DNA from: Candidatus Cloacimonadota bacterium | GTDB lineage: Bacteria > Cloacimonadota > Cloacimonadia > Cloacimonadales > JAMOQM01 | DNA length: 36,674 bases | Direction of reading: 5' to 3' | Assembly (NCBI GenBank): GCA_027064005.1 | Contig: JAMOQM010000106.1 | Span: 1-36,674, forward strand | In this document: one piece after another, positions 9,005 to 18,624 of the stretch | Layout of the letters: each line of letters starts with the position of its first letter | How positions within the stretch are numbered: the first letter of the stretch is position 1 | Translations under genes and position numbers: made by a program | The notes under the pieces: generated by a model | What the model was told of the DNA's origin: nothing | What the model saw: the letters and a program-made list of their open reading frames with translations, nothing else | Databases searched by the model: none

Positions 9005-9442
9005 ATGAAAATTGGCATTATTATTTGCGACAGATACAGAAATTGTGGGGGAGGAAAATGTTTCAGAGCAATGAAAAATAGGGAAGGTGCCTTTGATATT
9101 TATGAGAAAGATGAAAAATTAGAGATCGTTGGTTATGCAAATTGTGGAGGATGCCCTGGTGGAAATATTGAAAACGTTCCCGAAGAAATGATAAAAAACG
9201 GAGTGGAAAAAATACATTTTGCAACTGGTTTTGTTGTTGGATATCCACCTTGTCCTTACATTTCTCATTTTAAAAAATTTATTGAATCTAAGTATAAAAT
9301 CCCTGTTGTCGTTGGAACACATCCTATTCCGCAAAAATATTTTATAACTCATAATAAATTAAAAACATGGAATAGCAGTGAATGGCAAGATCTGATAAGC
9401 CCAATTTTAGCAGATGAAAAAATAAGGAAATCGTATGATTAA
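9005..9442 (+). CDS. CGGC domain-containing putative metal-binding protein
   Basis: A 145-residue protein whose start is set at ATG 9005 by GGGAGG at 8995-9000; an in-frame GTG at 8993 lies inside the ribosome binding site region and is rejected. The protein carries the features of the CGGC domain family (small cytoplasmic proteins predicted to bind metal through conserved Cys and His). These are C8 in IIICDRY, C14 and C19 in CGGGKC, C47 and C50 in the diagnostic CGGC, and C83 in YPPCPYISH followed by H88. No signal peptide or membrane segment is present. No biochemical function is firmly known for the family. It stands alone, about 100 bases before a two-component system. A role in redox or metal sensing is speculation. 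Confidence 0.85.
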   Translation: MKIGIIICDRYRNCGGGKCFRAMKNREGAFDIYEKDEKLEIVGYANCGGCPGGNIENVPEEMIKNGVEKIHFATGFVVGYPPCPYISHFKKFIESKYKIPVVVGTHPIPQKYFITHNKLKTWNSSEWQDLISPILADEKIRKSYD

Positions 9443-9485
9443 TAACAATTTTTGAAAATAAAGCAAAATTGATTGCGTAAATAAA

Positions 9486-9513
9486 TTGACAGTAACTCTT
9501 TCAAATATATTCT
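9486..9513 (+). promoter_or_regulatory. Candidate sigma70 promoter for the two-component genes
   Basis: TTGACA at 9486-9491 and TATTCT at 9508-9513 are 16 bases apart. The position, about 33 bases before the response-regulator start at 9546, fits a short leader. The -35 is perfect; the -10 is only a moderate match. Confidence 0.45.
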
Positions 9514-9545
9514 AATTTACAATGAAAAATTTCTTGAGGTAGCTT

Positions 9546-10115
9546 ATGACAAAAAAAAGAAAATTAATTTTAATTGTTGATGATAATTCAGAAAATAGAA
9601 AAGTTTTGGGAAGTTTATTAACTCAAAACGGTTATGAAGTTGGTTCGGCAAGTGACGGTTTTAAAGCACTTAAATTTATTGAAAACAAAATTCCTGATTT
9701 GATATTATTGGATGTAATGATGCCGGGAATGGATGGTTTCGAGGTTTGCAAAAAATTAAAAGAAAATCATTCCACAAACTATATTCCGATTATTTTTTTA
9801 ACAGCAAAAACTAATACTGAAGATATTGTAAAAGGTTTCAAACTTGGTGGTGTTGATTATGTTTCAAAACCATTTAATAGTGAAGAGCTTCTTGCCAGGG
9901 TTAATACTCATATTGAAATAAATGTTTTACGAGGGATTTTACCAATTTGTTCACGGTGCAAAAAAATTAGAGATGATGATGGCTATTGGCATTCTGTAGA
10001 AGAATATATTTCTGAGCATTCGGAAGTGCAATTTTCCCACGGTTTGTGCAAAACTTGTGCTGATGAAATGTATGGAGATGAACCTTGGTACACTAAAGAT
10101 AAGATTAAAGAATAA
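9546..10115 (+). CDS. Response regulator, CheY-like receiver with C-terminal four-Cys zinc-finger-like tail
   Basis: A 189-residue protein with TGAGGT before the start. Residues 5-125 are a complete receiver domain. The acidic pair is D12/D13, the phosphoacceptor D56 sits in LILLDVMMPG, and T86 and K108 (in YVSKPF) complete the active site, so it should be phosphorylatable. The tail, about residues 130-189, has CSRCKKI (C135, C138), H165 and CKTC (C168, C171). It resembles a zinc-binding extension seen after receivers in several environmental bacteria, and no DNA-binding domain is present. The histidine kinase gene begins 35 bases downstream, so the pair is probably co-transcribed and cognate. 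The output is unknown; it may signal through protein contacts. Confidence 0.9.
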   Translation: MTKKRKLILIVDDNSENRKVLGSLLTQNGYEVGSASDGFKALKFIENKIPDLILLDVMMPGMDGFEVCKKLKENHSTNYIPIIFLTAKTNTEDIVKGFKLGGVDYVSKPFNSEELLARVNTHIEINVLRGILPICSRCKKIRDDDGYWHSVEEYISEHSEVQFSHGLCKTCADEMYGDEPWYTKDKIKE

Positions 10116-10150
10116 TTGAGATTAACTTTTTCTAATATTTTGGAGTGAGC

Positions 10151-13100
10151 ATGAAGATTTGGTTGTTAAAAAAGATAAGTGCCTTAATTTTAGTAAATTT
10201 ATTCTGTATTCCTATTTTATTCGGATTTCCGGCGTCAAAAGAGCAAAATCGTCTAAGTAATTTAACAAAAGCTGAGCAAGAATACATCAAAAATAATCCC
10301 GAAGTAAAAGTTGCAACAATTAAACATTATATGCCGTTTTCATATCTTAACCATAACAAACCGGTAGGTTTTTCCGTTGATGTTCTAAAAACAATTTCCC
10401 AAAGAACAGGTTTAAAGATAAAATATTTCCCTGATGAATGGCATAATAACTTAACAAAATTTAAAGAGGGAAAAGTTGATTTAATTACCGATATTTCCTA
10501 TACTAAAGAAAGATTGAACTTCACTTCTTACACTAAACCTTATTATGAAGTTCCAATTGCCGTTTTGTCGAGAACAAGTTTTGAGGGATATTCCGGAGTA
10601 AAATCCTTAGCAGGTAAAAAAGTAGGCATCATTAAAGATGTTTATTTTAAATCAAAATTAGAAAAGATTAAAAATTTGGATATTGTGGAATTTACTGATA
10701 CTGAGAGCCAGATATCGGCTTTATCTTATGGAAAAATTGATGTTGCAATTGGCGATGAAGCTCAATCAATTTACATCTCTCAAAGTAATGGTTTCACGAA
10801 TTTGAAAATTGTTTCAGATTTCCAAATGGAGGGAATTAAAAAAGAAGATTTAAGAATTGGCGTAAAGAAAAATGATGAAGTGTTGTATTCCATTATTAAC
10901 AAAGGATTAAGTTCTATTACTGCTGAAGAGTTTAACGCTCTCAAAAATAAATGGTTTGGAATTGCTCAACCACAAAAACACCAAATTAAATTCACAGATA
11001 AAGAAATTCAATTTTTAGAAAAACACCCCGTTATCAAAGTTGGAACTGAAATGTCTTGGATGCCTTATGATTTTGTTGTTAATGACCAAGCTAAAGGTTT
11101 TTCTGTTGATTATATGAAATTATTAGCTAAAAAAATAGGAATTCGTTTAAAATTTATCCATAATTTGAAATGGACTGAATTGGAAAATAAATTTAAAAAT
11201 AAAGAAATTGATGTTTTACCTGCTTTATATATGAACGATTACAGAAAAAAATATACGAATTTTACCAATGCTTATCAATTTGGGGGATTAGCAATTTTTA
11301 CCAATAAAGATAATAAGGAAATTAGAAGTACGAATGATTTAAAAGGGAAAAAAATAGCATTGATGAGAGGGGACGGTACAAATAAAGAAATTTTAAGATT
11401 ATTCCCTAACGTTAAGCCTGTCTATTATGATTATATGGGCGAAGTTATTCGCAGTGTTTCGGTTGGTAAAACGGATTTTGCAATAAATTCTCCTTTACTT
11501 GTTCATTATTATTCTAAGGAAAGACGAATAGTAAATTTAAAAATAGTGGAATATTTGAACAACTATAATCGTTTGAATCAAATATCAGCCATATATATCG
11601 GTGTTAGAAAAGATTGGCCAATTTTTAGAGACATTTTACAAAAAGCAATGAATTTTGTTTCTGATAAAGAATTTCTTGAAATTGAAAATAAGTGGAAAGG
11701 TAATCTTGTGGAAACAGTTTCCGTTCCAAAATTAAAACTGACAAAAAAAGAAAAAGATTTTATCCAAGAGCATCCTATTATTCGAATGGAAAATGAGAAT
11801 GATTATGCTCCATACAGTTTTTATGAAAACGGTAAAGCCAAAGGTTATACTATTGATTTTATGAATTTATTGGCAAAAAAAATCGGAATTAAATTGGATA
11901 TCGTTACAAATCGTCCATGGAGCGAATATCTAAGAATGCTAAAAAATAAACAGCTGGATGTTATCGGGAATATAGTAAAAACTGAAGATAGAAGTAAATA
12001 TACAATATTTACTAAACCCGTTTATAAAGATCCTCCGATAATATTTTGTGATAAAAAAAATTCATTGTTAAATACTTTGGAACAATTAAACGGCAAAATT
12101 GTGGCTGTTCAAAAAGGTTATTGGTATGAAGAAATTCTCAAAAAAAACTATCCCGAAACAAAAATATTATTAACCGACAGTAATATTGAAGGAATAAAAG
12201 CCGTTTATTTCGGTAAAGCCGATGCAATTATCGGTAAAGCTCCGATAATACAAAATTTAATAATATCAAATGGATTTTCCGATATCATTCCAACCGGTCT
12301 TGCGAAATTTAAAAATTCTACAAATTATTATGACAGAATTGGTGTTAGAAAAGATTGGCCTATTCTCAGAGATATTCTTGAAAAAGCAATGGACAGTGTT
12401 ACTTTTGAAGAAAGGCAGAAACTCAGGAAAAAATGGATTTTAACAACTCCATATCAGCAAAAAATAAATAAGATAAAGTTAACATCTAAAGAAAAAGAAT
12501 ATTTATCAAAGCGAGGACCTATCAAAATGGGAGTTGACCCGAATTGGTTACCTTATGAAGCTATTGATAAAAATGGAAAATATATTGGAATTGTTGCCGA
12601 TTACATCAAATTGTTCGAAAAGCGAATTGGTAAAAAAATTGAACCTGTACTGACAAAATCTTGGAATCAAACCATTGAATTCGGGAAAACAAGAAAATGC
12701 GATATTTTTTCAGCAGCGGCTGAAACACCTAATAGATTAAAATATATGAATTTCACAACACCCTATCTTTCATTCCCAACTGTTATCGTAACAAAAGAAA
12801 ACGTTAAGTTTATAGCAGAAACAAAAGACATTTTGAACAAAAAAATAGCCATGATTGAAAACTATGCTATTTCGGAATTGCTTCAAAACAAATATCCTAA
12901 GATGAATGTAGTAAAAGTAAAAAATATTGATGAAGGATTTCATTTGGTAAATTCAGGGAAAGTCTTCGGATATATCGGAGCTTTACCACCAATCAGTTAT
13001 CAAATCCAAAAAACCGGAATGGTGAATCTTAAAATAGCAGGGAAATTGGAAACTAATTTTTATTTGTCCGTCGCTGTTAGAAATGATGAACCTGTCCTTC

Positions 13101-14821
13101 TCGTAATTATGCAAAAAGCCATTAATTCCATAACACCTGAAGATCGTCAAAAAATAAACAATAAGTGGCTTAGCGTAAATTATGAGCGAAAATTTGATTA
13201 CTCACTGTTTTGGAAAATATTTTCAATAATAATAATTATTCTGATTATTATTCTTTATTGGAATAGACGATTACATAATGAAATTAAATTTAGGAAAAAT
13301 ATAGAAAAAAATTTAAAAGAGACTTTTGCTGAATTGAAAATTGCTAAAGAAAAAGCTGAAGATGCCAATAAAGCAAAATCAGAATTTTTGGCAAATATCA
13401 GTCACGAATTAAGAACTCCTTTGAATGCCGTGATAGGATTTAGTGAACTCCTTACTTCAACAATGAAAAATCAAAAGCAAGAAAGTTATGTTTTTTCAAT
13501 TAAAACTGCCGGTAAAAGTTTACTGACTTTAATAAATGATATCCTGGATTTATCTAAAATCGAATCAGGAAAATTGAAAATTACAAAAGGTTTTGTGAAT
13601 TTACGAAATTTAATCCAAGAGATGAAAATAATTTTTAGTGAACAAATAAAATCTAAAAATTTAGAATTGTTGATAGAGATTGCTGAAGATGTCCCGGAAA
13701 TTATTATCTCTGATGAAATTAGAATGCGACAAATTCTGTTAAATTTAATTGGTAATTCTATAAAATTTACGGAAAAAGGTTTTATCAAAATCAACGTAAA
13801 ATTATTGAGTGCTAATAAAGAAACCAATCAAATTAATCTTGAGATTTCTGTTGAAGATTCAGGTATTGGTATTGAAAAAGATTCTATTGAAAAAATATTT
13901 GAAGCTTTTCAACAACAAAATGGACAAGATGCAAAAAAATATGGTGGAACCGGTTTAGGTCTCTCAATCAGTAGAAAATTGGCTCAAGGTATGGGTGGAA
14001 AATTACTTGTTTCAAGTGAATTAGGTCAAGGTTCGAAATTTAGTCTTGTGTTGGAAAATGTGGAAGTTTCTGTTTGGAATATCAAAAAAGAAAAAGATGA
14101 TTCTGAAATTGTGTTAGATAAAATTAAGTATGAAAATAAAAATGTAATTGTTATCGATAGTGTTGATAGTAATCGAGAATTGCTTAAAACAGCTCTAAAT
14201 AAGGCAGGAATTAATGTTGTTAGTGAGCCCGAGATAATAAAATCATATAAAAATGATTTCGTTGAAGCGATTGATTTGATTTTTATTAATTTTGCCAGCA
14301 CTAATTTAGATTTATCTTTGATAGAGAAAAATTGTCTAAATGTTCCTGTTGTTGCAATAATTAATTCTCAAAATGATAGAGAGGATTTACCAAATTTTGA
14401 GTGTATTGTTGATTTTATTGATAAACCGCTTGATTTGCGTAAGATTATCTTAATTTTAAAGAAATTTCTTGGTTCACCAAATTCAATAAAGAATAAAGAT
14501 AATTTAGATGAAAATGCTCTTCTTTCTGATCTGCGTAAAGTCAAAGGAGTCGAAAAAATGATGAATATTTTGAATGATGAAATTATGTCCTCGGTTGATA
14601 AAATTAAAAAGGCAATTGTGATTAGTGAAGTAAGCTCTTTTGGTGAAAAACTTATTGAAATTTCAAAAAAACATAGTTTTGACTATCTTTACCGCATAGG
14701 TGAAAAGTTTCTTGAATATGCTGATATGTTTGATACAGACGCAATTGAAAATGAAATAGAGAAATTGGAAAAAACAATTAAAGAGATAAATGAAATATAT
14801 AATGAAAGATTTAAATCTTAA
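10151..14821 (+). CDS. Giant hybrid sensor histidine kinase with four tandem SBP_bac_3 (Venus-flytrap) domains and a degenerate receiver
   Basis: A 1556-residue BvgS/EvgS-like sensor kinase. The start is ATG 10151 with GGAG at 10142-10145; the upstream in-frame GTG at 10145 overlaps that site. In order it has a signal/anchor segment (about 1-26) and four periplasmic family-3 solute-binding domains (about 36-271, 280-518, 530-765, 776-1008). Each of the four opens with a (L/F)TxxExx(F/Y)(L/I) strand. A transmembrane helix at about 1017-1039 is followed by a short coiled coil. HisKA comes next with H1085 in [10 protein letters not shown], then HATPase_c with [19 protein letters not shown] and GGTGLGLS. 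The receiver-like domain at about 1335-1450 has N1380 where the phosphoacceptor Asp should be. A helical tail lacking a classical HPt motif ends the protein. The ligand is probably small polar solutes such as amino acids (inference). It likely phosphorylates the adjacent response regulator. Confidence 0.93.
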   Translation: MKIWLLKKISALILVNLFCIPILFGFPASKEQNRLSNLTKAEQEYIKNNPEVKVATIKHYMPFSYLNHNKPVGFSVDVLKTISQRTGLKIKYFPDEWHNNLTKFKEGKVDLITDISYTKERLNFTSYTKPYYEVPIAVLSRTSFEGYSGVKSLAGKKVGIIKDVYFKSKLEKIKNLDIVEFTDTESQISALSYGKIDVAIGDEAQSIYISQSNGFTNLKIVSDFQMEGIKKEDLRIGVKKNDEVLYSIINKGLSSITAEEFNALKNKWFGIAQPQKHQIKFTDKEIQFLEKHPVIKVGTEMSWMPYDFVVNDQAKGFSVDYMKLLAKKIGIRLKFIHNLKWTELENKFKNKEIDVLPALYMNDYRKKYTNFTNAYQFGGLAIFTNKDNKEIRSTNDLKGKKIALMRGDGTNKEILRLFPNVKPVYYDYMGEVIRSVSVGKTDFAINSPLLVHYYSKERRIVNLKIVEYLNNYNRLNQISAIYIGVRKDWPIFRDILQKAMNFVSDKEFLEIENKWKGNLVETVSVPKLKLTKKEKDFIQEHPIIRMENENDYAPYSFYENGKAKGYTIDFMNLLAKKIGIKLDIVTNRPWSEYLRMLKNKQLDVIGNIVKTEDRSKYTIFTKPVYKDPPIIFCDKKNSLLNTLEQLNGKIVAVQKGYWYEEILKKNYPETKILLTDSNIEGIKAVYFGKADAIIGKAPIIQNLIISNGFSDIIPTGLAKFKNSTNYYDRIGVRKDWPILRDILEKAMDSVTFEERQKLRKKWILTTPYQQKINKIKLTSKEKEYLSKRGPIKMGVDPNWLPYEAIDKNGKYIGIVADYIKLFEKRIGKKIEPVLTKSWNQTIEFGKTRKCDIFSAAAETPNRLKYMNFTTPYLSFPTVIVTKENVKFIAETKDILNKKIAMIENYAISELLQNKYPKMNVVKVKNIDEGFHLVNSGKVFGYIGALPPISYQIQKTGMVNLKIAGKLETNFYLSVAVRNDEPVLLVIMQKAINSITPEDRQKINNKWLSVNYERKFDYSLFWKIFSIIIIILIIILYWNRRLHNEIKFRKNIEKNLKETFAELKIAKEKAEDANKAKSEFLANISHELRTPLNAVIGFSELLTSTMKNQKQESYVFSIKTAGKSLLTLINDILDLSKIESGKLKITKGFVNLRNLIQEMKIIFSEQIKSKNLELLIEIAEDVPEIIISDEIRMRQILLNLIGNSIKFTEKGFIKINVKLLSANKETNQINLEISVEDSGIGIEKDSIEKIFEAFQQQNGQDAKKYGGTGLGLSISRKLAQGMGGKLLVSSELGQGSKFSLVLENVEVSVWNIKKEKDDSEIVLDKIKYENKNVIVIDSVDSNRELLKTALNKAGINVVSEPEIIKSYKNDFVEAIDLIFINFASTNLDLSLIEKNCLNVPVVAIINSQNDREDLPNFECIVDFIDKPLDLRKIILILKKFLGSPNSIKNKDNLDENALLSDLRKVKGVEKMMNILNDEIMSSVDKIKKAIVISEVSSFGEKLIEISKKHSFDYLYRIGEKFLEYADMFDTDAIENEIEKLEKTIKEINEIYNERFKS
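11600..11619 (+). repeat. Intragenic direct repeat, copy 1 (sensor-domain duplication)
   Basis: The 20-base string GGTGTTAGAAAAGATTGGCC is identical to 12341-12360, 741 bases (247 codons) downstream. It encodes the GVRKDWP motif at the end of sensor domains 2 and 3. The exact one-domain spacing indicates tandem duplication of the binding-domain unit. Confidence 0.85.
12341..12360 (+). repeat. Intragenic direct repeat, copy 2 (sensor-domain duplication)
   Basis: Second copy of the identical 20-mer at 11600-11619, at the end of the third solute-binding domain. Flanking codons have diverged in third positions while the peptide context RDIL(Q/E)KAM is kept. Confidence 0.85.
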
Positions 14822-14975
14822 TATGATTGAAATTAAATAAATTTAACCGAGGTTTTCTAGTATAAATATATAAAACTTCTGAGACATTAATCTCTAATAT
14901 GGCTGAAAATAACGTAAATTTATTTTCAAGTTTTTGCTGTTGCTAAAGAGTTATATTCATAATTTAAAATCAAGC

Positions 14976-15005
14976 TTGACAAGAAACTTGCGTGAAATTT
15001 TATAA
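14976..15005 (+). promoter_or_regulatory. Candidate sigma70 promoter of the rpsU-led operon
   Basis: A perfect -35 TTGACA at 14976-14981 is followed 18 bases later by TTATAA at 15000-15005; TTTATA with a 17-base spacer is an alternative register. It lies about 35-60 bases before the rpsU start, in the only long gap upstream of the macromolecular synthesis operon. Confidence 0.55.
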
Positions 15006-15037
15006 CTACATCTTGAAAAAAAAGGGGGTGAGGTTAA

Positions 15038-15247
15038 GTGCCTACAGTTTTCGCAAGAGATGGAGAAAATTTTGAAATACTTTTAAAGCGTTTCAAGAAA
15101 AAAGCAGAGAAAGCAGCGATTCTTTCCGATATTAAGAAACATCAACGTTATGTAAAACCTAGTGAAGAAAAACGTCGTCAAGAAAATGCTGCCAGAAGAA
15201 AAATGGCTAAAGCTTTGAGAAAAGTTAAAAATAATCCCTACGCATAG
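15038..15247 (+). CDS. rpsU: 30S ribosomal protein bS21
   Basis: A 69-residue basic protein with the bS21 pattern: FARDGENFEILLKRFKKK near the N-terminus, then KKHQRYVKPSEEKRRQE and a Lys/Arg-rich tail ending RKVKNNPYA. It starts at GTG 15038 with a very strong Shine-Dalgarno sequence, GGGGGTGAGG at 15024-15033. bS21 joins the small subunit near the anti-Shine-Dalgarno end of 16S rRNA and aids initiation. Here it leads the macromolecular synthesis operon, as in many bacteria where rpsU-dnaG-rpoD link translation, replication priming and transcription. A candidate TTGACA promoter lies just upstream and yqeY follows after six bases. Confidence 0.96.
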   Translation: MPTVFARDGENFEILLKRFKKKAEKAAILSDIKKHQRYVKPSEEKRRQENAARRKMAKALRKVKNNPYA

Positions 15248-15253
15248 GTTATT

Positions 15254-15691
15254 ATGAAAAACAGAATTAATGATGATTTGAAACTGGCAATGCGTTCCAA
15301 AGATAAAGAAAAACTTATGGTTCTTCGATCTTTGAAATCAGAATATAGAAATTTTGAGATTGATAAACATGGTGATATAACTGATTCCGAATTGATTAAT
15401 TTGATTCAGAAAGCAGTAAAATCAAGGCAACAATCTTATGAGCTATATATTGCCGGCAATAGAAAAGATTTAGCTGATGTGGAACTCAAAGAGATAAATA
15501 TTTTGAAAGAATATTTGCCTGCTACTTTATCTGAAGAAGAAATTGTTCGTGAAGTTGAAGAAGTTATTTCTGATATCCCGAACGCTTCCAAAAAAGATAT
15601 GGGTAAGATTATGAAGATTCTGAAAGAAAAATTATCCGGAAGAGTAGATGGTAAAACATTAAGCAATATTGTTAAATCAAAACTATCGTAA
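15254..15691 (+). CDS. yqeY: GatB/YqeY domain-containing protein
   Basis: A 145-residue, full-length YqeY-type protein. It opens MKNRINDDLKLAMRSKDKEK, contains LKEYLPATLSEEEIVREVEEVI and ends DGKTLSNIVKSKLS. The domain is the tRNA-binding helical tail of the GatB amidotransferase found as a stand-alone protein. A role in tRNA-dependent amidotransfer or aminoacyl-tRNA handling is presumed but not established for stand-alone members. It follows rpsU by six bases, an arrangement common in many phyla, and is followed by a terminator that separates rpsU-yqeY from the rest of the operon. Confidence 0.93.
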   Translation: MKNRINDDLKLAMRSKDKEKLMVLRSLKSEYRNFEIDKHGDITDSELINLIQKAVKSRQQSYELYIAGNRKDLADVELKEINILKEYLPATLSEEEIVREVEEVISDIPNASKKDMGKIMKILKEKLSGRVDGKTLSNIVKSKLS

Positions 15692-15717
15692 TCATTTTTT
15701 GGCTATTAAAATTATTT

Positions 15718-15743
15718 AAAGGGAGATTCGTCTCCCTTTTTTT
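15718..15743 (+). terminator. Intrinsic terminator/attenuator between yqeY and cvpA
   Basis: AAAGGGAGA (15718-15726) pairs perfectly with TCTCCCTTT (15731-15739) around a TTCG tetraloop, and the T tract runs to 15743. It sits only 15 bases before the cvpA start. It probably lowers transcription of the replication and sigma-factor genes relative to rpsU, comparable to the internal terminator of the E. coli rpsU-dnaG-rpoD operon. Confidence 0.85.
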
Positions 15744-15757
15744 CATTAGGAGACAAT

Positions 15758-16285
15758 ATGTTAGACATCATTTTATCGCTGTTTTTAGTGTTTTTTTTGT
15801 TTGTGGGATATAAAAAAGGTTTTATCTCATCAATTATTAGTCTTGTTGGTTTAAGTGCTATTGTTATTTTAATCGGGCGTTTTGCACCTTTGGCGAAAGA
15901 AGGTTTAATCGGGCGTTTTGCATTATCACCAATTTCTGCTACAGTTTTGTCTTATGTTTTGATTGTTGTTTTAATAATGTTAATAGCTAAAATTATAAAA
16001 ATAATTTTACACAAAATCATTATTTTTTTAGAAATGAATTGGTTGGATAAGTTGTTAGGTTCAGTGTTTGGCTTGCTGAACGGTGTTCTAATTCTAATGC
16101 TAATTGTTATTACGATTGATATCCTTCCTATTTCAGATAATATTTGGGAGCATACAAAAAATTCAAAACTAACTAACTCAATAAGAATTTTGACCCAAGA
16201 TGTTGAAAACAATTTATTAAATAAAATTCCTCAACCGAATATTGATAAAGGAAAAGTAATTAAGAAAATTAAAAAAATAGTATGA
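15758..16285 (+). CDS. cvpA: CvpA family membrane protein
   Basis: A 175-residue inner-membrane protein with four hydrophobic helices in its first 130 residues. It begins MLDIILSLFLVFFLFVGYKKGF, the usual CvpA opening with the short KKGF turn after helix 1. Later come the helix with LSYVLIVVLIMLIAKI and the GSVFGLLNGVLILM segment, both typical of the family. CvpA was named for colicin V production and has been linked to envelope homeostasis; its molecular function is unsettled. AGGAGA precedes the ATG. Its stop overlaps the mutS2 start by four bases (ATGA), a cvpA-mutS2 pairing common in bacteria. Confidence 0.9.
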   Translation: MLDIILSLFLVFFLFVGYKKGFISSIISLVGLSAIVILIGRFAPLAKEGLIGRFALSPISATVLSYVLIVVLIMLIAKIIKIILHKIIIFLEMNWLDKLLGSVFGLLNGVLILMLIVITIDILPISDNIWEHTKNSKLTNSIRILTQDVENNLLNKIPQPNIDKGKVIKKIKKIV

Positions 16286-18624
16286 ACGAATTTAAACAAT
16301 TAGAATTTGATAAAATAAAAAAATATATATCCGACCAGGCTGAATCTAATATAACAAAAAAATATATTTCAACCATTTTGCCTCTAAAAGATAAGAAAAA
16401 TATTGAAGAAAAATTAGCTACTTATTCTGAGTTCAAAGAATTTATTGATGAATATTCGGAAGTTTCTTGTGAGAAATTATCTGATTTAGATGAAGTTTTT
16501 AAGCACCTTATATTTAATTTTGAAGAATTCAAACAGATATATTATTCAATCAAAATGTCTAACGAATTTAGAAATAAAGTTGAGCAAATTAAAGACGAAG
16601 AAAATTTCAAAAAAATTATCACGATTTCAAAATCTATTACTTTGATGATTGGATTAGAAAGAAGATTTACCGAAATTTTTAATGATGAAGGTGAAGTTTT
16701 AGATAATGCTTCCCATAAATTGTCTTCAATTAGAAAAAGAAAAAAAGCTGCTCGAAATAGAATATTTAAAATTTTAAAAGGGAAATTTACTAATCCTCAA
16801 ACTGAAAAATTTATTCAAGATAAAATAATAACTCAACGTAATAATCGATATGTAATTCCGGTGAAAGAAAATTCTGTCGGGTTTTCAGATGGAATTGTGC
16901 ATTCAAAATCAGGAAGTAAATCATCAGTTTATTTTGAACCAAAAGAAATTTATGGTTTCAACAATGAAATGAATACTCTCGCTGATGATGAAAAACAAGA
17001 AATATATCGGATATTTACTGAATATTCCGCTGAAATAATTTCTCAAAAGAATGAGATATTAGAAAATGTAGAAGTCCTAAAAATAGTTGATTATTATCAG
17101 GCAATTTGTAAATACGCTAAAAAAGTTAAAGCAAATGTTCCTGAAATTGTAGATGAACCTAACCTGCAATTGCTAAATGCTCGTCATCCTTTACTTATTA
17201 TACAATTTAATGACAGAAATAAAGTGATACCCTTTGATTTATCAATCGATGAGAAATTTAGGATATTATTGATTTCCGGTCCAAATACAGGTGGTAAAAC
17301 AATTACTTTGAAAGCGATTGGATTATTGACAACTATGGCTTTAAGCGGTTTTCCAATTCCAGCCTCATCGAATTCAAAAATAGGAATTTTCACATCTTTT
17401 TTTGCTGATATCGGGGATGAACAATCTTTGGAAAATTCATTAAGTACTTTTTCTTCTCATATTAATCGCATTAAAAAATTAACAACTTTTGGGAATGAAA
17501 GATCTCTTGCTTTGATTGATGAAATCGGCTCTGCAACTGATCCTGAACAAGGTTCAGCTTTAGCTCAAGCAATTGTTGAAGATATGGTTCAAAAAAATAT
17601 GGTCGGCGTGATTACAACTCATTATACAAAATTAAAAGTTTTTGCCGAGCAAAATGATAAATGTGTAAATGCCTCGGTTCAATTTGATCCGATGACGCAT
17701 AATCCTACTTATAAATTTAATCTTGGAATTCCCGGAAATAGTTTTGCCATTGAAATTGCTACAAAGTTGGGACTTAATGAAAATCTTATTAAAAGAGCAA
17801 AAGAGCTTACCGGAGATTTGAACGTTGAATTGACTGATTTGATAAAAAAAATTGATGAACAAAGAAAAGAATTGGGCAAAGAAATTTATAGTTTCCAGCT
17901 GAAAAACAAACTTCTTGAACGAAAAATATCAGAGAAAGATAATATTATCAAAGATTTAGAATCATCAAAAAAAGAGATTCTTAAAAAATCTAAAATTAAA
18001 GCTCAGGAATATCTTCTTGAACTTCAACAAAAAATGAACACCGAGATTGAAGAAATTAAAAAGACAGATAGAATTGAAAGAAAAAGACTTTTAAAAGAAA
18101 GCTTGAAAAATGCTTCAACGATAAATCAAAGTATAAGTAATGATTTAAAAAAAATCAACCATAAGAATTTTGAGAAAATCGAAAAACCTGAGATTGGACA
18201 AAATGTATATGTTAATGATTTTGATAGTACGGGACGTATAATTGATTTTGGAAAAAACTGGGTTAAAGTTGAGGTTAATGGTTTTCATTATAAAACTTCT
18301 TTGGATAAAATTTCACCGGCAAAAGCTCAGAAAGAGAAAAAAGGATACGCAACTAACGGTATTTCAATCGCCGATAAATCTATTAATTTGGAAATTAAAT
18401 TATTGGGAATGACTTTTGAGGAGGCAAAACCGCTGGTTGATGAATTTATCGATAATGCTCTTTTGGGCGGATTAAATAAAGTTCGGATTGTTCACGGAAA
18501 AGGTACCGGTGTTTTACGACGAAAAATTAGGCAATATTTACGAAAAAATAATCGCATTGTTGAATTCTATTCTCCTCCTCAAGAAGCCGGTGGAGATGGA
18601 GTTACTGTGGTGAGTTTTGGTTAA
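16282..18624 (+). CDS. mutS2: Endonuclease MutS2
   Basis: A 780-residue MutS2, the recombination-suppressing and ribosome-rescue-associated branch of the MutS family without the mismatch-recognition domain. It has the helical clamp/core region (about 1-290) and the ABC ATPase with Walker A GPNTGGKT at 333-340. Walker B follows as LALIDEIGSATDP, then the TTHY motif. A long coiled coil (about 515-630), a KOW-like segment and a C-terminal Smr domain (about 700-780, with HGKGTGVLR) complete it. The Smr entry motif, normally LDLRG or LDLHG, reads IKLLG here, losing the acidic residue. The gene overlaps dnaG by one base (TAATG), so translation of the two is probably coupled. Confidence 0.96.
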   Translation: MNEFKQLEFDKIKKYISDQAESNITKKYISTILPLKDKKNIEEKLATYSEFKEFIDEYSEVSCEKLSDLDEVFKHLIFNFEEFKQIYYSIKMSNEFRNKVEQIKDEENFKKIITISKSITLMIGLERRFTEIFNDEGEVLDNASHKLSSIRKRKKAARNRIFKILKGKFTNPQTEKFIQDKIITQRNNRYVIPVKENSVGFSDGIVHSKSGSKSSVYFEPKEIYGFNNEMNTLADDEKQEIYRIFTEYSAEIISQKNEILENVEVLKIVDYYQAICKYAKKVKANVPEIVDEPNLQLLNARHPLLIIQFNDRNKVIPFDLSIDEKFRILLISGPNTGGKTITLKAIGLLTTMALSGFPIPASSNSKIGIFTSFFADIGDEQSLENSLSTFSSHINRIKKLTTFGNERSLALIDEIGSATDPEQGSALAQAIVEDMVQKNMVGVITTHYTKLKVFAEQNDKCVNASVQFDPMTHNPTYKFNLGIPGNSFAIEIATKLGLNENLIKRAKELTGDLNVELTDLIKKIDEQRKELGKEIYSFQLKNKLLERKISEKDNIIKDLESSKKEILKKSKIKAQEYLLELQQKMNTEIEEIKKTDRIERKRLLKESLKNASTINQSISNDLKKINHKNFEKIEKPEIGQNVYVNDFDSTGRIIDFGKNWVKVEVNGFHYKTSLDKISPAKAQKEKKGYATNGISIADKSINLEIKLLGMTFEEAKPLVDEFIDNALLGGLNKVRIVHGKGTGVLRRKIRQYLRKNNRIVEFYSPPQEAGGDGVTVVSFG

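Noticed and set aside
13486-14301. Minus-strand reading frames inside the histidine kinase
   Set aside because: They lie opposite conserved HisKA and HATPase motifs and have hydrophobic low-complexity composition typical of antisense AT-rich sequence.
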